Positions 57,701-62,000 of a DNA stretch of 62,000 nt are shown in pieces (position 1 is the stretch's first letter; the number at the start of each line of letters is the position of its first letter). This DNA is from Tubiluchus corallicola. Its lineage: Eukaryota; Priapulida; Priapulimorpha; Priapulimorphida; Tubiluchidae. The translations under genes were made by a program, and so were the position numbers. Under the pieces are notes generated by a model. The model saw only the letters and a program-made list of their open reading frames with translations, was not told the DNA's origin and did not search any database. The DNA is taken from assembly GCA_030141605.1 (NCBI GenBank), contig JAQGDQ010000172.1, positions 1 through 62,000 of the forward strand. Direction: 5' to 3'.

Positions 57701-60700
57701 GTATTTAATAGCTATTAAATTTATCCAGTTGCTTTTCTGTTTTTCTGTAATGTTCATCTTTTAGAATTTATCTGAAAATAAGTGCACAATTCATAGATGT
57801 TCATTTCTTTTTTGAATGTCTGAAGTTATTACCTTATTTGATCAGGCATTGTGTGCTGATGCCGATGTTTAGCACTTATGTCTGTGAATATTAACTGGCA
57901 TTTATGTGTCAGACAATGTATTAAAGATTATTATTATTATATCAATAACAGTAATACTGATAATATCTCTAATATATAGTAATAAAATTTCCGTTTCTTA
58001 CACGTTAGTTTGCCGAGGAGAATACCAACAAACTGTCACTGCGTAACTGGACTTCGACAGTTCTTAGCCTTCAGGGATTTAGCAGCCTTCTCGATGGACT
58101 GCGATATCGCCTGGCTTATGAAGCACCGAATATTTATGATTTCTTTAATTTTGGTGGTAACACAACGATTTATGAGCAGCATTTAGTAGCAGCGTTGGAG
58201 GCTAATTCTGCAAGAAATAAGGAAATGGAAAAGTGAGTCATCTTTAGTAATTATATTGACACTTCCGTAACAAATTTCGCTAATCAATGCATCACTGCTT
58301 TTAAAATCCATTCTACAAAATTTGTTTTATGCTGCATTGTGCATAGATGCACTGTGTGCTACATTCTCTGTTTTTGACACATTTTTATTCATTTTAAGTT
58401 TAAGTGTAAATTTTCTGTCAAACTTCATACTTGTATGTCTGGCTTAGCTTATTCTCAGTAAAAGTGAACTACTATTATATACTGTTTAATGTGTGGACAC
58501 CATGAAGTCTGATGATTCGACTTGCTGTCTAGTATGTTTCATGTGTTAACTCTATTGCTCTGTGCTTTCTTTCATACCTAATTTCACTGCCGAGTTTATT
58601 GATGATAAAAACCTTTGGGGTAAAAACTTTGTAGGTTGATCAGTCAGCTGGATGAGCTTATGCCTTTGCTGGAAAATTCTACCGTTGGCAGAGAATTGAT
58701 TAGACAAATCCGCTTGCAAGATATCACAACACAGATGCTAACCGCAGAACTGATGAAGCACCTGTGTAAGTTGTGATTTTTCGTAAGCAGCACGAACAAG
58801 TGAACTATTCTTATAAAAAGTCAGCTGGTTGAGCCATATTGCTGAACGCTAGAATAGTGTTTTAACACAGTAATCATTGTTATGAATTACCATAATGCAA
58901 AGTGCAAGCTTATATAAGTTATATTGTGTTACAAATGAAAGTGTGGCTTGAACAGAAACTGTAAAGGTGAAATAGGGAGTAAGACTGACCAACAATATTT
59001 CGTACAGTATGGTGAAAAAACGTGAAATGCTAGGGAAGAAATTAAGGATTGAACTGATTATGAAGTTTTTTGAGTTTCAGCAAAACAAGCATAATTCGGA
59101 ATTGTATGCCATTAGTATTCCAAAATTGATTATGCAGCCATAAAGTACTAGATACTAGATACATAATATACAAGAAACATTTGGGGTAGTTTTAGATAAA
59201 ACAGTAAGTTTTTGGTGTTTTCGTTAACATACCATTGCACTATTTTCAGCCAATAGAACTTTAACTCTCAATGAAATGGTTAATAATTCGACACAATTCA
59301 TTGAAGTACTGGATGCTTTAACTGCAGTGAGTGACTCAGCTTTACAGGACTTCTTTTCGGCGGATTTTAAGTTAGAAAAGGTAACATTTATTTCTTTATT
59401 CATGAACTTTGCCATTTTTTGTTTTTCAAAAGTTTTTATTCAGTTTCATTTACTTTAGGGCAGAGGAGGGGGAAGGCAGAACTTTGTTTTTCATACTAGT
59501 GAACTGTAAATTTGTAATCTGCTCGCCAACTGATACAGTCTGCGAAACAGTACTAGATGCCAGACATTGGCAGTGATGGGCTTCAAGGAAGACAGGACTG
59601 CAAGACAGACAGAACACAGCACTAGTGTCCTTTTGAAACTGTGTGTCCACTTAATTAGTTAATTCTTAGAGACCAAATTTTATTGAAAGGCAAACTTGGC
59701 ATTGCGCTTAACGACACATTGAGTCACTGCACAAAGTGACTGGAACCACGATGATTGCTAAAGCATCACAGACTTTAGACATAAGAGGAAGAAAAAAATT
59801 GATAGTTTTTTTACTTATCTTTTGTCATTTTGGACTTGTAGGAGGGACTTTCTAAATTCTTGTATGTTGACGCACACTTGCCAGATGGCTAGTGAGCTTT
59901 GTCCAAATGGAAGCAATCAGCCATCAAGTAGAAGAACCTTTAAAAAAGGGCATCTTCGGATGGTCAGTTTTGGCCAAGATATAGTTACCTTGGAACTCAC
60001 CACCTCGTGTATGCAGACATTTACTGGCTTTGCCTAGTTCAGAGTGGGTACTTAACTACAGCCAATCAAAAATGAACATCCAAATTATAAAACTGAGAAC
60101 CTTTTGCAGTTTTACTTCATGTCCATGGTGTATTTCTAACTGCAACATTCCCGAGTGGATTAGTATTTTAGTGTAGGCAGTAGTAATACAAGAAATATTT
60201 TTCATATTGCACCAGGAAAATAATCTCACATTTTTTAGTTTCAGCAGTTGATTTCGTCGGATGATCCACAACAGATGTTGTGTAATACTTCTCTGGCAGA
60301 CATTATCACTCTGCAGCCAACGTCTGTCAGCTCACTAGATGATGTGAAACAGTCAATCTGTTCTCTTAACGTTACTTTGCTCGTCAAGGAGTTAAACATG
60401 CAGCCCAGCAATTCATTCCAAGCTGAGGTACCTTTTCACTTTTCATACACTATGAGGGTTTTCTATATAGGACTAAAATAGTTGTGTGAATAATACCAAA
60501 TTAACATCTCTATGTGTATTAATGTCTAGTAATGGATAGTAATGATACTAACATGAAGAAAGAATAATACGTTTGATTCTTTAGTGTATAGAAATTCAGC
60601 AGTTAAAAGTGAGTTGGTTTGATGCAGTCAAACTGAAATACCTATAACATCAGCATTAAAAGCTTTTTTAGTTGCTGTTGATGAGAAATGGTTTGATTGG

Positions 60701-61183
60701 CAGTTAGCTCTATCTTCTGTAAATGGATGAAATATCTTGCATTTCAAGATGATGATAATGATAATGATGATGATGGTAATGGTGATGATGGTGATGACTA
60801 CGGCGATCAACGATGAGGATGATGATACTGGCAGTGATGATGACACTTTTTCTGAAGTAACTTTTGGTGCTTTCTGTCTACGAGACAACATTGTAGCAAT
60901 AATAGCGTTACGTCTAATTCGTTTTTGTTTTCAGATATATGAACTGTATCGGCCAGATGCAAACCTAACTGTGAACTGGTTAGAATTTTTCAAACACCAA
61001 GAGGAATATCAGCTAGCACTTGCTAATGTTGTTAGAGAATCAACCAGAATGAAAATGAAATCATTTGAAGAATATGTTGATTTTGGAGGCTTTGACAGGT
61101 TCTTAAAAAGCCTGGGCGAACAACTGATGAATGACAGCAATCCCGAAAAGTATGTACTGCATATGTTTCAAAAAGCACTTATG

Positions 61184-61220
<37 letters not shown>

Positions 61221-61529
61221 AGTGTGAATAACAATTATTAAAATGTAATTTTTGTACAGCTTTGATTTTTTGTTTATTTTTTGTAGATTTTCTTTAATTG
61301 TTTTATTAAGTTTTTTGTTTGTTTTCTTTGATTTTTATGTTATTTCAGTATATTTCTAGTTCTGCTTTGGCTAATGCACTTGTTAAAATACTTTTACTTT
61401 TAAGATTGTTTCAAGTATGGACTGCGTTTGAGCCAGTAGTCATGCAGGATATGTTACAGAAACCATCTCAGCGTTCCAAATACATAGTAACAAATGACGT
61501 TCTTTCTGCAGTCTTCAAAAGTCTGATTC
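663..61529 (+). CDS. ABCA13: ABCA12/ABCA13-like giant ABC transporter, partial gene (62 exons, both ends outside the window)
   Basis: Subfamily-A ABC transporters are full-size membrane proteins that move lipids; ABCA12 and ABCA13 have a very large first extracellular/lumenal domain. Seen here: TM1 (exon 663-756), the post-TM1 LPSAG signature with two following Cys (exon 6103-6223), and then about 3,300 residues of Cys-paired, sequon-rich, mostly helical sequence with no TM segment. All 62 exons join in one frame with GT-AG junctions (about 10,315 nt of CDS). The size of the domain favours ABCA13 over ABCA12, since human ABCA13 is about 5,000 residues with most of the excess in this region. 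The first exon with the start codon lies left of the window; TM2 onward and both ATP-binding domains lie right of it. Symbol by family likeness only; orthology is not shown. Confidence 0.82.
1898..2440. mobile_element. TTAA-flanked non-autonomous DNA transposon (piggyBac/Kolobok-like MITE)
   Basis: The two ends are inverted copies of [ag][ag]gaaaaccggacgattg (16 of 18 bases match), each directly flanked by TTAA (1894-1897 and 2441-2444). A TTAA target duplication is the habit of piggyBac and Kolobok-type elements. Length 543 bp. The interior has no open frame that could be a transposase. It lies in the first long intron. Confidence 0.65.
6103..6223 (+). CDS. ABCA13: Exon with the post-TM1 LPSAG signature
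   Basis: Acceptor gttcag before 6103, donor gtaaga after 6223; phase 1 in, 2 out. Spliced directly to the exon ending at 756 it reads C-EYDARA-LPSAGVLPFLQSMVC then SLDNEC. The Cys, six residues, LPSxG, aromatic/LQ and Cys-x5-6-Cys pattern is what ABCA transporters show right after TM1, and is the strongest family evidence in the window. A second GT two bases upstream would shift the frame and is not used. The following intron (about 1.6 kb) holds an AT dinucleotide run near 7052-7075 and a hairpin at 7501-7581. Confidence 0.85.
7501..7581. repeat. Hairpin: 32-bp inverted arms around an AT loop
   Basis: Left arm 7501-7532 and right arm 7550-7581 are inverted copies with 29 of 32 matching bases, separated by an AT-rich loop of 17 bases. 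A partial direct copy of the arm end (aagttcaag) follows. It could be a small foldback element or a cruciform-prone site in the intron before exon 7848. Confidence 0.7.
7848..7990 (+). CDS. ABCA13: Linker exon between the TM1 region and the repeat array
   Basis: Acceptor tgtttag after a long T tract, donor gtaagt; phase 2 in, 1 out. It begins with a split Val codon and AQQLVSRLAPYM and ends at KNIKDLI plus a split Gly/Glu codon. The sequence is amphipathic and helical, with no Cys and no TM segment. It ends in phase 1, the phase at which every repeat unit begins. By its position and phase-1 end it resembles a d-type exon, so it may be the degenerate tail of a unit zero; that is inference. The 465-bp intron after it shows nothing. 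Confidence 0.75.
8456..12998 (+). CDS. ABCA13: Extracellular repeat unit U1 (exons a-b-c-d)
   Basis: Exons: a 8456-8586, b 11505-11705, c 12405-12610, d 12868-12998 (669 nt). Exon a reads NGLTIGDLFKNQEELVPYL and matches the a exons of U13 and U14 (NLTVDDLFQDFP...). Exon b has Cys-x25-Cys with LSPGEAT between, and ends on gttagt, a non-standard but acceptable donor. Exon c starts VSSFSSAVGEYD; exon d ends DLGSAP plus a split Gly. Phases 1-0, 0-0, 0-2, 2-1. The 2.9-kb intron between a and b holds a 32-bp palindrome (8941-8972), an ATC-rich microsatellite (about 9318-9420), a degenerate CCTAAC stretch near 10490-10530 and a cluster of gcgagttac-like motifs (10925-11170). The other introns are unremarkable. 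Confidence 0.8.
8941..8972. repeat. Perfect 32-bp AT-rich palindrome
   Basis: The sequence equals its own reverse complement over 32 bases (begins atatctatacatat, centre atatat). It lies in the long U1 a/b intron and most likely arose from microsatellite slippage. Confidence 0.8.
9318..9420. repeat. Imperfect ATC/GTC trinucleotide microsatellite
   Basis: Runs of atc, gtc and acc triplets inside the U1 a/b intron. The Met/Ile-rich open frames on both strands here are artefacts of this repeat. Confidence 0.85.
14014..17504 (+). CDS. ABCA13: Extracellular repeat unit U2, a and b fused in one exon
   Basis: Exons: ab 14014-14366, c 15736-15929, d 17374-17504 (678 nt). The first exon holds both the a part (DVNITFWEVFKDPVFVQEEL) and the b part with Cys-x27-Cys, with no intron at the usual a/b boundary. 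Outer phases remain 1 in and 0 out. Exon c starts LDNANKTIANERINWTHAF; d starts with a split Asn and DEAITHYAQLVL. Sequons and lack of TM segments fit the lumenal side. The intron before c holds a TA-flanked transposon (14391-15298), and the intron before d has two AAT microsatellites (16331-16356 and 16679-16741). The open frame extending left of 14014 is intronic. Confidence 0.8.
14391..15298. mobile_element. TA-flanked inverted-repeat element (Tc1/mariner-like MITE)
   Basis: Both ends carry ct[ag][tc] followed by aaaatggggtgaatagg in inverted orientation, with TA directly outside (14389-14390 and 15299-15300), the target duplication of Tc1/mariner elements. Length 908 bp. Internal partial copies of the end motif (ggggtgaat..ggac near 14802) occur, and no transposase is recognisable. 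It fills most of the U2 ab/c intron. Confidence 0.7.
16331..16356. repeat. AAT microsatellite
   Basis: Short taa/aat run in the U2 c/d intron; a second, longer AAT tract lies at about 16679-16741 in the same intron. Confidence 0.85.
17534..18445. mobile_element. Inverted-repeat DNA element, larger copy of a two-copy family
   Basis: Left end cagtaggcgctg and right end (reverse strand) cagtaaacccca both continue into cttaatagactcac, about 26 bp of inverted repeat. The left 170 bp has several ttaattgactca-type direct repeats. A second copy in opposite orientation lies at 21668-21938. About 912 bp; target duplication not clear; no transposase recognised. It sits in the intron between U2 and U3. 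Confidence 0.6.
19386..21616 (+). CDS. ABCA13: Extracellular repeat unit U3 (a-b-c-d, short a and b)
   Basis: Exons: a 19386-19483, b 20463-20633, c 21079-21287, d 21483-21616 (612 nt, joint shortest unit). Exon a has only about 32 residues (ALLANWLEIFHSV...) against about 40 elsewhere. Exon b has Cys-x22-Cys, a tight pair, with NKTDIDQ between. Exon c begins FQRLISSDLNFTDYGEYI and d ends RTHMSNYK. Phases 1-0, 0-0, 0-2, 2-1 as in all units. The intron before a (1.9 kb) contains the larger member of a transposon pair (17534-18445). The intron between a and b contains a 63-bp tandem duplication at 19841-19966. Confidence 0.8.
19841..19966 (+). repeat. 63-bp tandem duplication
   Basis: Two adjacent copies (19841-19903 and 19904-19966) starting taccaaatgctgatagtttg, with a few substitutions between them. 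Intronic, between U3 a and b. Confidence 0.8.
21668..21938. mobile_element. Small inverted-repeat element, opposite-orientation copy of 17534-18445
   Basis: Ends cattaggtgccgcttaatag and, on the reverse strand, cagcaggcactgtttactag match the ends of the 17.5-kb copy. Read on the minus strand the right 170 bp follows the left part of that copy closely, including its ttaattgactca repeats. At 271 bp it looks like an internal-deletion MITE. It lies in the intron between U3 and U4. Confidence 0.62.
22038..25171 (+). CDS. ABCA13: Extracellular repeat unit U4 (a-b-c-d)
   Basis: Exons: a 22038-22129, b 23109-23294, c 23789-24003, d 25029-25171 (636 nt). Exon a is the shortest of its type (about 31 residues, GQKEYFEELVMSGDGAEIV) and ends on gtttga, a weak donor. 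Exon b has Cys-x20-Cys, the closest pair in the array, and a Tyr-rich tail. Exon c starts LSNLEVWNNAQLNESFDW; d reads RIGDDTVLLLQEVDNALKG. Short a exons in both U3 and U4 suggest a shared history. The a/b intron carries the 22171-22905 transposon, and the intron upstream of a carries the small element at 21668-21938. The b/c intron starts with a CA/TA run (23299-23325). The c/d intron (1 kb) shows nothing else. Confidence 0.78.
22171..22905. mobile_element. Terminal-inverted-repeat element with 8-bp target duplication
   Basis: Ends are near-perfect inverted copies of about 36 bp that begin ggcgctattacactttc. Directly outside is ggagtttt on both sides (22163-22170 and 22906-22913), an exact 8-bp target duplication. 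Eight bases suit hAT or related superfamilies, although the GGCGC ends are not the usual CA. Length 735 bp, no transposase frame. It lies in the U4 a/b intron and looks fairly young. Confidence 0.78.
25473..27643 (+). CDS. ABCA13: Extracellular repeat unit U5, a+b fused and c split
   Basis: Exons: ab 25473-25783, c1 26549-26677, c2 27017-27084, d 27486-27643 (666 nt). As in U2, one exon covers a and b; it starts DPAFDNVVANSATLSDIIQE, carries Cys-x25-Cys and ends KL before gtatcg. The c module is cut by an extra phase-0 intron (26678-27016): c1 starts LDGTLNTTFVKVNWTSVVKS and ends FLSK, c2 starts VNTSILREAVQQYDLYY and ends in phase 2 as every c does. Exon d starts EDLLKRLDEIIPNVAKHF. The exon boundaries rest on frame continuity and consensus sites; c1 and c2 are short enough that transcript support matters most here. 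The introns show only short direct repeats. Confidence 0.75.
28254..31343 (+). CDS. ABCA13: Extracellular repeat unit U6 (a-b-c-d)
   Basis: Exons: a 28254-28375, b 29429-29641, c 30050-30270, d 31177-31343 (723 nt, the longest unit). Exon a: GTDVVIENLLESDELNKLL. Exon b: Cys-x27-Cys with LPPNASVD between and NQVNWNKLY after it. Exon c starts VRWWMG and has KYQEIF near its end; d starts SYHLQKLQQELVDFDQMLL and ends ETAENMT. At least seven N-glycosylation sequons are visible (NKT, NDT, NAS, NLT, NIT, NLT, NMT), as expected for an exported domain. This is the first of four closely alike units U6-U9. The introns (up to 1 kb) hold nothing I recognise. Confidence 0.85.
31682..31948 (+). repeat. CAA/CAG-type compound trinucleotide tract
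   Basis: A purine-rich region of imperfect aac, cag, aca and gca triplets in the U6-U7 intron. It explains the Leu-rich and Thr-rich open frames seen on either strand; none is a gene. Confidence 0.85.
32312..35668 (+). CDS. ABCA13: Extracellular repeat unit U7 (a-b-c-d)
   Basis: Exons: a 32312-32433, b 33163-33369, c 34655-34881, d 35505-35668 (720 nt). Exon a: GGNVLVDNLVKSEELDKV, near-identical to U8. Exon b: SNITTLSN, Cys pair with LPPNSTVD between, then NQVNWTKLY. Exon c: VKQWTGEMAFVP and KRYQEIWAEF; d: RHRIEDIHREF and ETAKNIT. By hand, 28 of 41 residues of exon a match U8. No short b and c exons were found in alternative frames. The intron upstream of a contains a CAA/CAG trinucleotide tract (about 31682-31948). 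The 1.3-kb b/c intron begins with a short gatata repeat and shows nothing else. Confidence 0.87.
35975..38352 (+). CDS. ABCA13: Extracellular repeat unit U8 (a-b-c-d)
   Basis: Exons: a 35975-36096, b 36600-36806, c 37509-37726, d 38189-38352 (711 nt). Exon a: GANVLVENLVKSEELDKV. Exon b: SNITTLSN, Cys pair with LPPNSTVD, QQVNWTKLY and DSVTPSD, the closest match to U7. Exon c: VRLWMDGSFDES and RYEEIWNEF; d starts MHLLEQLDDLAATFDSLML. The U7d-U8a intron is only 306 bp, so U7 and U8 sit unusually close. An 83-bp tandem duplication (38005-38170) ends 18 bp upstream of exon d, so the region that supplies the branch point is doubled. The other introns show nothing. Confidence 0.87.
38005..38170 (+). 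repeat. 83-bp tandem duplication next to the U8d acceptor
   Basis: Copies 38005-38087 and 38088-38170 both start aaaagcttatattatagtga and end acttattc; the differences are a few bases in the middle. Exon U8d begins at 38189, so the presumptive branch-point region is present twice. Confidence 0.88.
39196..42404 (+). CDS. ABCA13: Extracellular repeat unit U9 (a-b-c-d)
   Basis: Exons: a 39196-39314, b 39956-40153, c 41365-41576, d 42271-42404 (663 nt). Exon a: GAHVLVEKLVKSETLDDVV, clearly the same lineage as U7 and U8. Exon b: Cys pair with LPPNSRVDL; tail diverged (LGLTIV). Exon c: VNQWTNASFINQ and QYSKIWKEV; d is shorter and diverged (LPLLMAQASTFMNKLDDDI). U9 thus looks like a transition between the young block and the older units that follow. 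The intron before d contains one half of an inverted 50-bp repeat pair (41938-41987), with the mate past exon d. The 1.2-kb b/c intron shows nothing. Confidence 0.84.
41938..41987 (+). repeat. Left copy of an inverted 50-bp repeat pair
   Basis: Begins atagtcagggcaacagag and contains atggtaact. Its reverse complement recurs at 43058-43107 with about 44 of 50 bases matching. Exon U9d lies between the two copies. They may be the ends of one element or two separate insertions. Confidence 0.7.
43058..43107 (-). repeat. Right copy of an inverted 50-bp repeat pair
   Basis: Reverse-complement match of 41938-41987, located in the U9-U10 intron beyond exon U9d. Similarity fades on both sides of the 50-bp core. 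Confidence 0.7.
43247..43582. mobile_element. Small hAT-like non-autonomous element
   Basis: Left end cagggtggactctt and right end (reverse strand) caaggccagttctag are a loose inverted pair. Flanks are actgaatc (43239-43246) and actgaatg (43583-43590), an 8-bp duplication with one mismatch, as hAT elements make. Subterminal gcctatgacacc and gcctgtggtgtc add a second inverted match. 336 bp, no coding capacity. Confidence 0.6.
43751..45353 (+). CDS. ABCA13: Extracellular repeat unit U10 (a-b-c-d, compact)
   Basis: Exons: a 43751-43866, b 44037-44237, c 44571-44740, d 45229-45353 (612 nt). Exon a: DKPRLLHVGQESYKLQYL, Trp-rich tail. Exon b: Cys pair with IPPNSTFNV between; its donor may be gtactg (end 44237) or gttatt after cag (end 44249), both in phase 0. 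Exon c is short (about 57 residues against about 72) and contains SSPPPWLNDTYW; d starts SLLQFVDLYEPLIASSEEM. The whole unit spans only 1.6 kb, with a 170-bp a/b intron, the shortest in the window. The 1.35-kb intron before it carries the 43058-43107 repeat and the 43247-43582 hAT-like element. Confidence 0.8.
45627..48381 (+). CDS. ABCA13: Extracellular repeat unit U11 (a-b-c-d)
   Basis: Exons: a 45627-45751, b 46727-46930, c 47605-47774, d 48245-48381 (636 nt). Exon a: EQISIDDLFYRDDQLKKFV, close in pattern to U13a and U14a. Exon b: Cys-x25-Cys with ATPGFTV; the LPP motif is lost. Exon c is again short (57 residues) as in U10, suggesting a shared deletion, and has a tandem acceptor gcagcag so that it can start at 47605 or 47608 (one Gln more or less). 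Exon d: TTMAKLQEQIFLSLAEVK. The introns (up to 975 bp) show nothing distinctive; an AT-rich run at 48528-48600 follows the unit. Confidence 0.8.
48528..48600. repeat. AT-rich run of tatta/ataat units
   Basis: A low-complexity tract in the U11-U12 intron, with no other feature. Confidence 0.8.
49067..51620 (+). CDS. ABCA13: Extracellular repeat unit U12 (a-b-c-d)
   Basis: Exons: a 49067-49197, b 49484-49675, c 50213-50430, d 51493-51620 (669 nt). Exon a: VNNGTIDFADMFVDTKELH. Exon b: Cys pair with VLPYDFNFT between, ending SIIDQ. Exon c starts LTSWMPSNF and is His/Tyr-rich toward the end (HDWHPLYLYAHDHAF), unlike other c exons; d: LVHLMDNLGNAYYSPSLGD. Donors are gttaga, gtaaga, gtaagt and gttagt. 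The c/d intron (1.06 kb) contains a probable hAT-like remnant at 50582-50882; the intron after d contains the hAT element at 52340-53050. Confidence 0.8.
50582..50882. mobile_element. Probable hAT-like remnant
   Basis: The left end cagtgatttccattgc and the right end, on the reverse strand cagtggtttccaaccag, are imperfect inverted copies and resemble the hAT end at 52340. Internal ttggcccat and atggcctactggttgg support this. Flanking octamers do not match, so the target duplication has decayed or an end is wrong. Confidence 0.45.
52340..53050 (+). mobile_element. hAT DNA transposon remnant with transposase C-terminus
   Basis: Ends are perfect 15-bp inverted repeats (cagtggttcccaacc) and the flanking octamer gcatacat is exact on both sides (52332-52339 and 53051-53058), the hAT target duplication. 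Subterminal ggggtacgc/ggggtacc motifs repeat near both ends. The inside keeps only the last part of a transposase, so at 711 bp it is a deletion derivative. The clean ends suggest recent insertion. It lies in the U12-U13 intron, 79 bp before exon U13a. Confidence 0.88.
52606..52788 (+). pseudogene. hAT transposase C-terminal fragment (dimerisation region)
   Basis: The reading frame ending at the taa at 52786-52788 contains FVTTYKCELGFSAMLHLKTK and, after NRLDLRSDM, RVAISTIKPDIKKLV. These match the conserved C-terminal hAT dimerisation region, especially of the lineage that gave rise to SCAND3/ZBED5-type host genes: TTY-C-E-GFS, KTK-RN, and RVAlStIkPdI-kL. The BED finger and the DDE catalytic core are absent, so it cannot transpose by itself. 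The frame is intact over about 60 codons; the open frame upstream of it (from 52393) is not recognisable as transposase. Confidence 0.8.
53130..55858 (+). CDS. ABCA13: Extracellular repeat unit U13 (a-b-c-d)
   Basis: Exons: a 53130-53254, b 53522-53704, c 55188-55402, d 55734-55858 (648 nt). Exon a: AENLTVDDLFQDFPHVRKFL. Exon b: LCTEDRKLGNLLV, second Cys in LEQLLCID. Exon c starts FTEMPEEGPFNLTSVF and contains YNFFNFDGD; d: FSPLLNNLNAPFAAAF. The LCTED, KLGNLL, LEQLLC and FFNF motifs recur in U14, so these two units are sister copies. The 1.48-kb b/c intron (53705-55187) holds no coding sequence or transposon end I can recognise. Exon a begins only 79 bp after the 3' end of a hAT element. Confidence 0.82.
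56037..58765 (+). CDS. ABCA13: Extracellular repeat unit U14 (a-b-c-d)
   Basis: Exons: a 56037-56161, b 57415-57594, c 58009-58232, d 58635-58765 (660 nt). Exon a: VGNFTLDDVLQDSPNTKQFL. Exon b: LCTEDGKLGNLLI, then LEQLLCVD, 180 nt with donor gtatga. Exon c starts FAEENTNKLSLRNW and contains YDFFNFGGN; d: LISQLDELMPLLENSTVG, ending KHL and a split Ser. The U13-U14 junction intron is only 178 bp. The a/b intron (1.25 kb) is T-rich with several short TTTTGTTTAATTTTG-type repeats around 56820-57020. The others show nothing. Confidence 0.83.
59250..61529 (+). CDS. ABCA13: Extracellular repeat unit U15 (a-b-c-d), last unit in the window
   Basis: Exons: a 59250-59380, b 60245-60427, c 60935-61149, d 61405-61529 (654 nt). 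Exon a: SNRTLTLNEMVNNSTQFIEV. Exon b: Cys pair with LQPTSVSSLD between; its acceptor lies in cagcag, a second tandem acceptor. Exon c: IYELYRPDANLTVNWLEFF. Exon d starts KLFQVWTAFEPVVMQDML; its end is uncertain: gtttcg (end 61529, giving the usual 125 nt) or gtctga (end 61520), both phase 1. The array must continue or hand over to the membrane-proximal part further right, since no TM helix has appeared. The a/b intron has unexplained short open frames (59450-60040); the c/d intron has a GT run (61186-61216). Confidence 0.75.
60748..60842 (+). repeat. GAT trinucleotide microsatellite
   Basis: Imperfect gat/aat/ggt triplets just before exon U15c. The Met/Asp-rich frame here joins by chance to the exon; the true exon starts at 60935 after tttcag. 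Confidence 0.85.
61186..61216 (+). repeat. GT dinucleotide run
   Basis: About 15 GT units in the U15 c/d intron, 36 bp after the exon c donor. GT runs in introns can affect splicing, but nothing here shows that. Confidence 0.9.
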
Positions 61530-62000
61530 GTTTCGGTATTTTCATATATTACTCACAAGTTGTTTCAAAATATAATGCATTAAAGCGTTCTGTTTATTAA
61601 TAACCTTTATATTGAAAAGTCTTGCTTAATAATATTTTATTTGTACACCAATTTTGTGACTTTTTTAAATTATTCAATTCCATATTCAAAATTAATATAA
61701 AAAAAGCCTTCTCACAGTTTCATTGTGTGCACGCCCAGTTGCTGTAGGTCAAAGGTTAAGTGTACCACAGCCATCCTTCTTAACTACAACCGTCACGTGA
61801 TGTAAAGGAAAGCCATCTGCCACCTCAGTTCAGTAACTTCAGTTGTTTTATATAGACTTTACTTAATTATGCATGTGGAATCATTTACTAGCAGCATCTT
61901 ACTTGGGAACAAGAAAAAATGGACTGGGTAAGGTTCTAGCTAGCTGTTAAAACTGTTACTATTACAACAGCTTGGGCTACGAGGCGCTGTCAAGTATACA
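61530..62000. other. Intron sequence after the last recognised exon
   Basis: By the array logic the next exon should start in phase 1 and be a-type. I found no acceptor followed by a convincing a-type frame before the window ends, so this is taken as intron. Nothing else was recognised. Confidence 0.5.

Noticed and set aside
59822-60037. Open frame of 71 codons between U15 a and b
   Set aside because: Cys-rich and unlike any module, no phase-compatible splice sites, and inserting it would break the a-to-b order seen in 14 other units.
60737-60934. Asp/Met-rich N-terminal part of the open frame containing exon U15c
   Set aside because: GAT microsatellite and intron; the exon starts at 60935 in phase 0 like every c exon.
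1-62000. tRNA, rRNA, CRISPR arrays and prokaryotic operon signals
   Set aside because: None seen. The gene structure is plainly eukaryotic and no cloverleaf or regularly spaced repeat array was recognised.

Overview
The window is eukaryotic, AT-rich and intron-dense. It carries one long plus-strand gene that enters before the left edge and leaves past the right edge. All splice sites used are GT-AG, introns run from about 170 bp to 5.3 kb, and small DNA transposons lie in the introns. This fits an invertebrate animal with a compact to medium genome. An ascidian would suit, but the species cannot be fixed from the sequence.

The gene is an ABCA12/ABCA13-type ABC transporter (subfamily A). Exon 663-756 encodes the end of the N-terminal cytoplasmic/TM1 segment. 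Exon 6103-6223 encodes the family hallmark just after TM1 (LPSAG, then a Cys pair). A linker exon follows at 7848-7990. From 8456 to 61529 everything coding belongs to the first extracellular/lumenal domain. No nucleotide-binding domain, second TM bundle, start codon or stop codon lies in the window. I assembled 62 coding exons, about 10.3 kb of CDS or roughly 3,440 residues, all in one open frame.

The extracellular domain is built from 15 consecutive copies (U1-U15) of one exon cassette. Each copy has four exon types: a (about 40 aa, intron phases 1-0), b (about 65 aa, 0-0, exactly two cysteines), c (about 70 aa, 0-2) and d (about 45 aa, 2-1). Every unit starts and ends in phase 1 and its coding length (612-723 nt) is divisible by 3, so whole units can be duplicated or lost without breaking the frame. 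U6-U9 and U13-U14 are visibly the youngest relatives. U2 and U5 have a and b fused in one exon, and U5 has c split by an extra intron. This modular array is the most interesting structure in the window.

The introns contain non-autonomous DNA transposons with recognisable ends: a TTAA-flanked element (1898-2440), a TA-flanked Tc1/mariner-like element (14391-15298), two opposite copies of another family (17534-18445 and 21668-21938), an element with an 8-bp duplication (22171-22905), a small hAT-like element (43247-43582), a probable hAT remnant (50582-50882), and a hAT element that keeps the C-terminal end of its transposase (52340-53050). There are also tandem duplications, hairpins and microsatellites. 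No RNA gene, second protein-coding gene or CRISPR array is supported.
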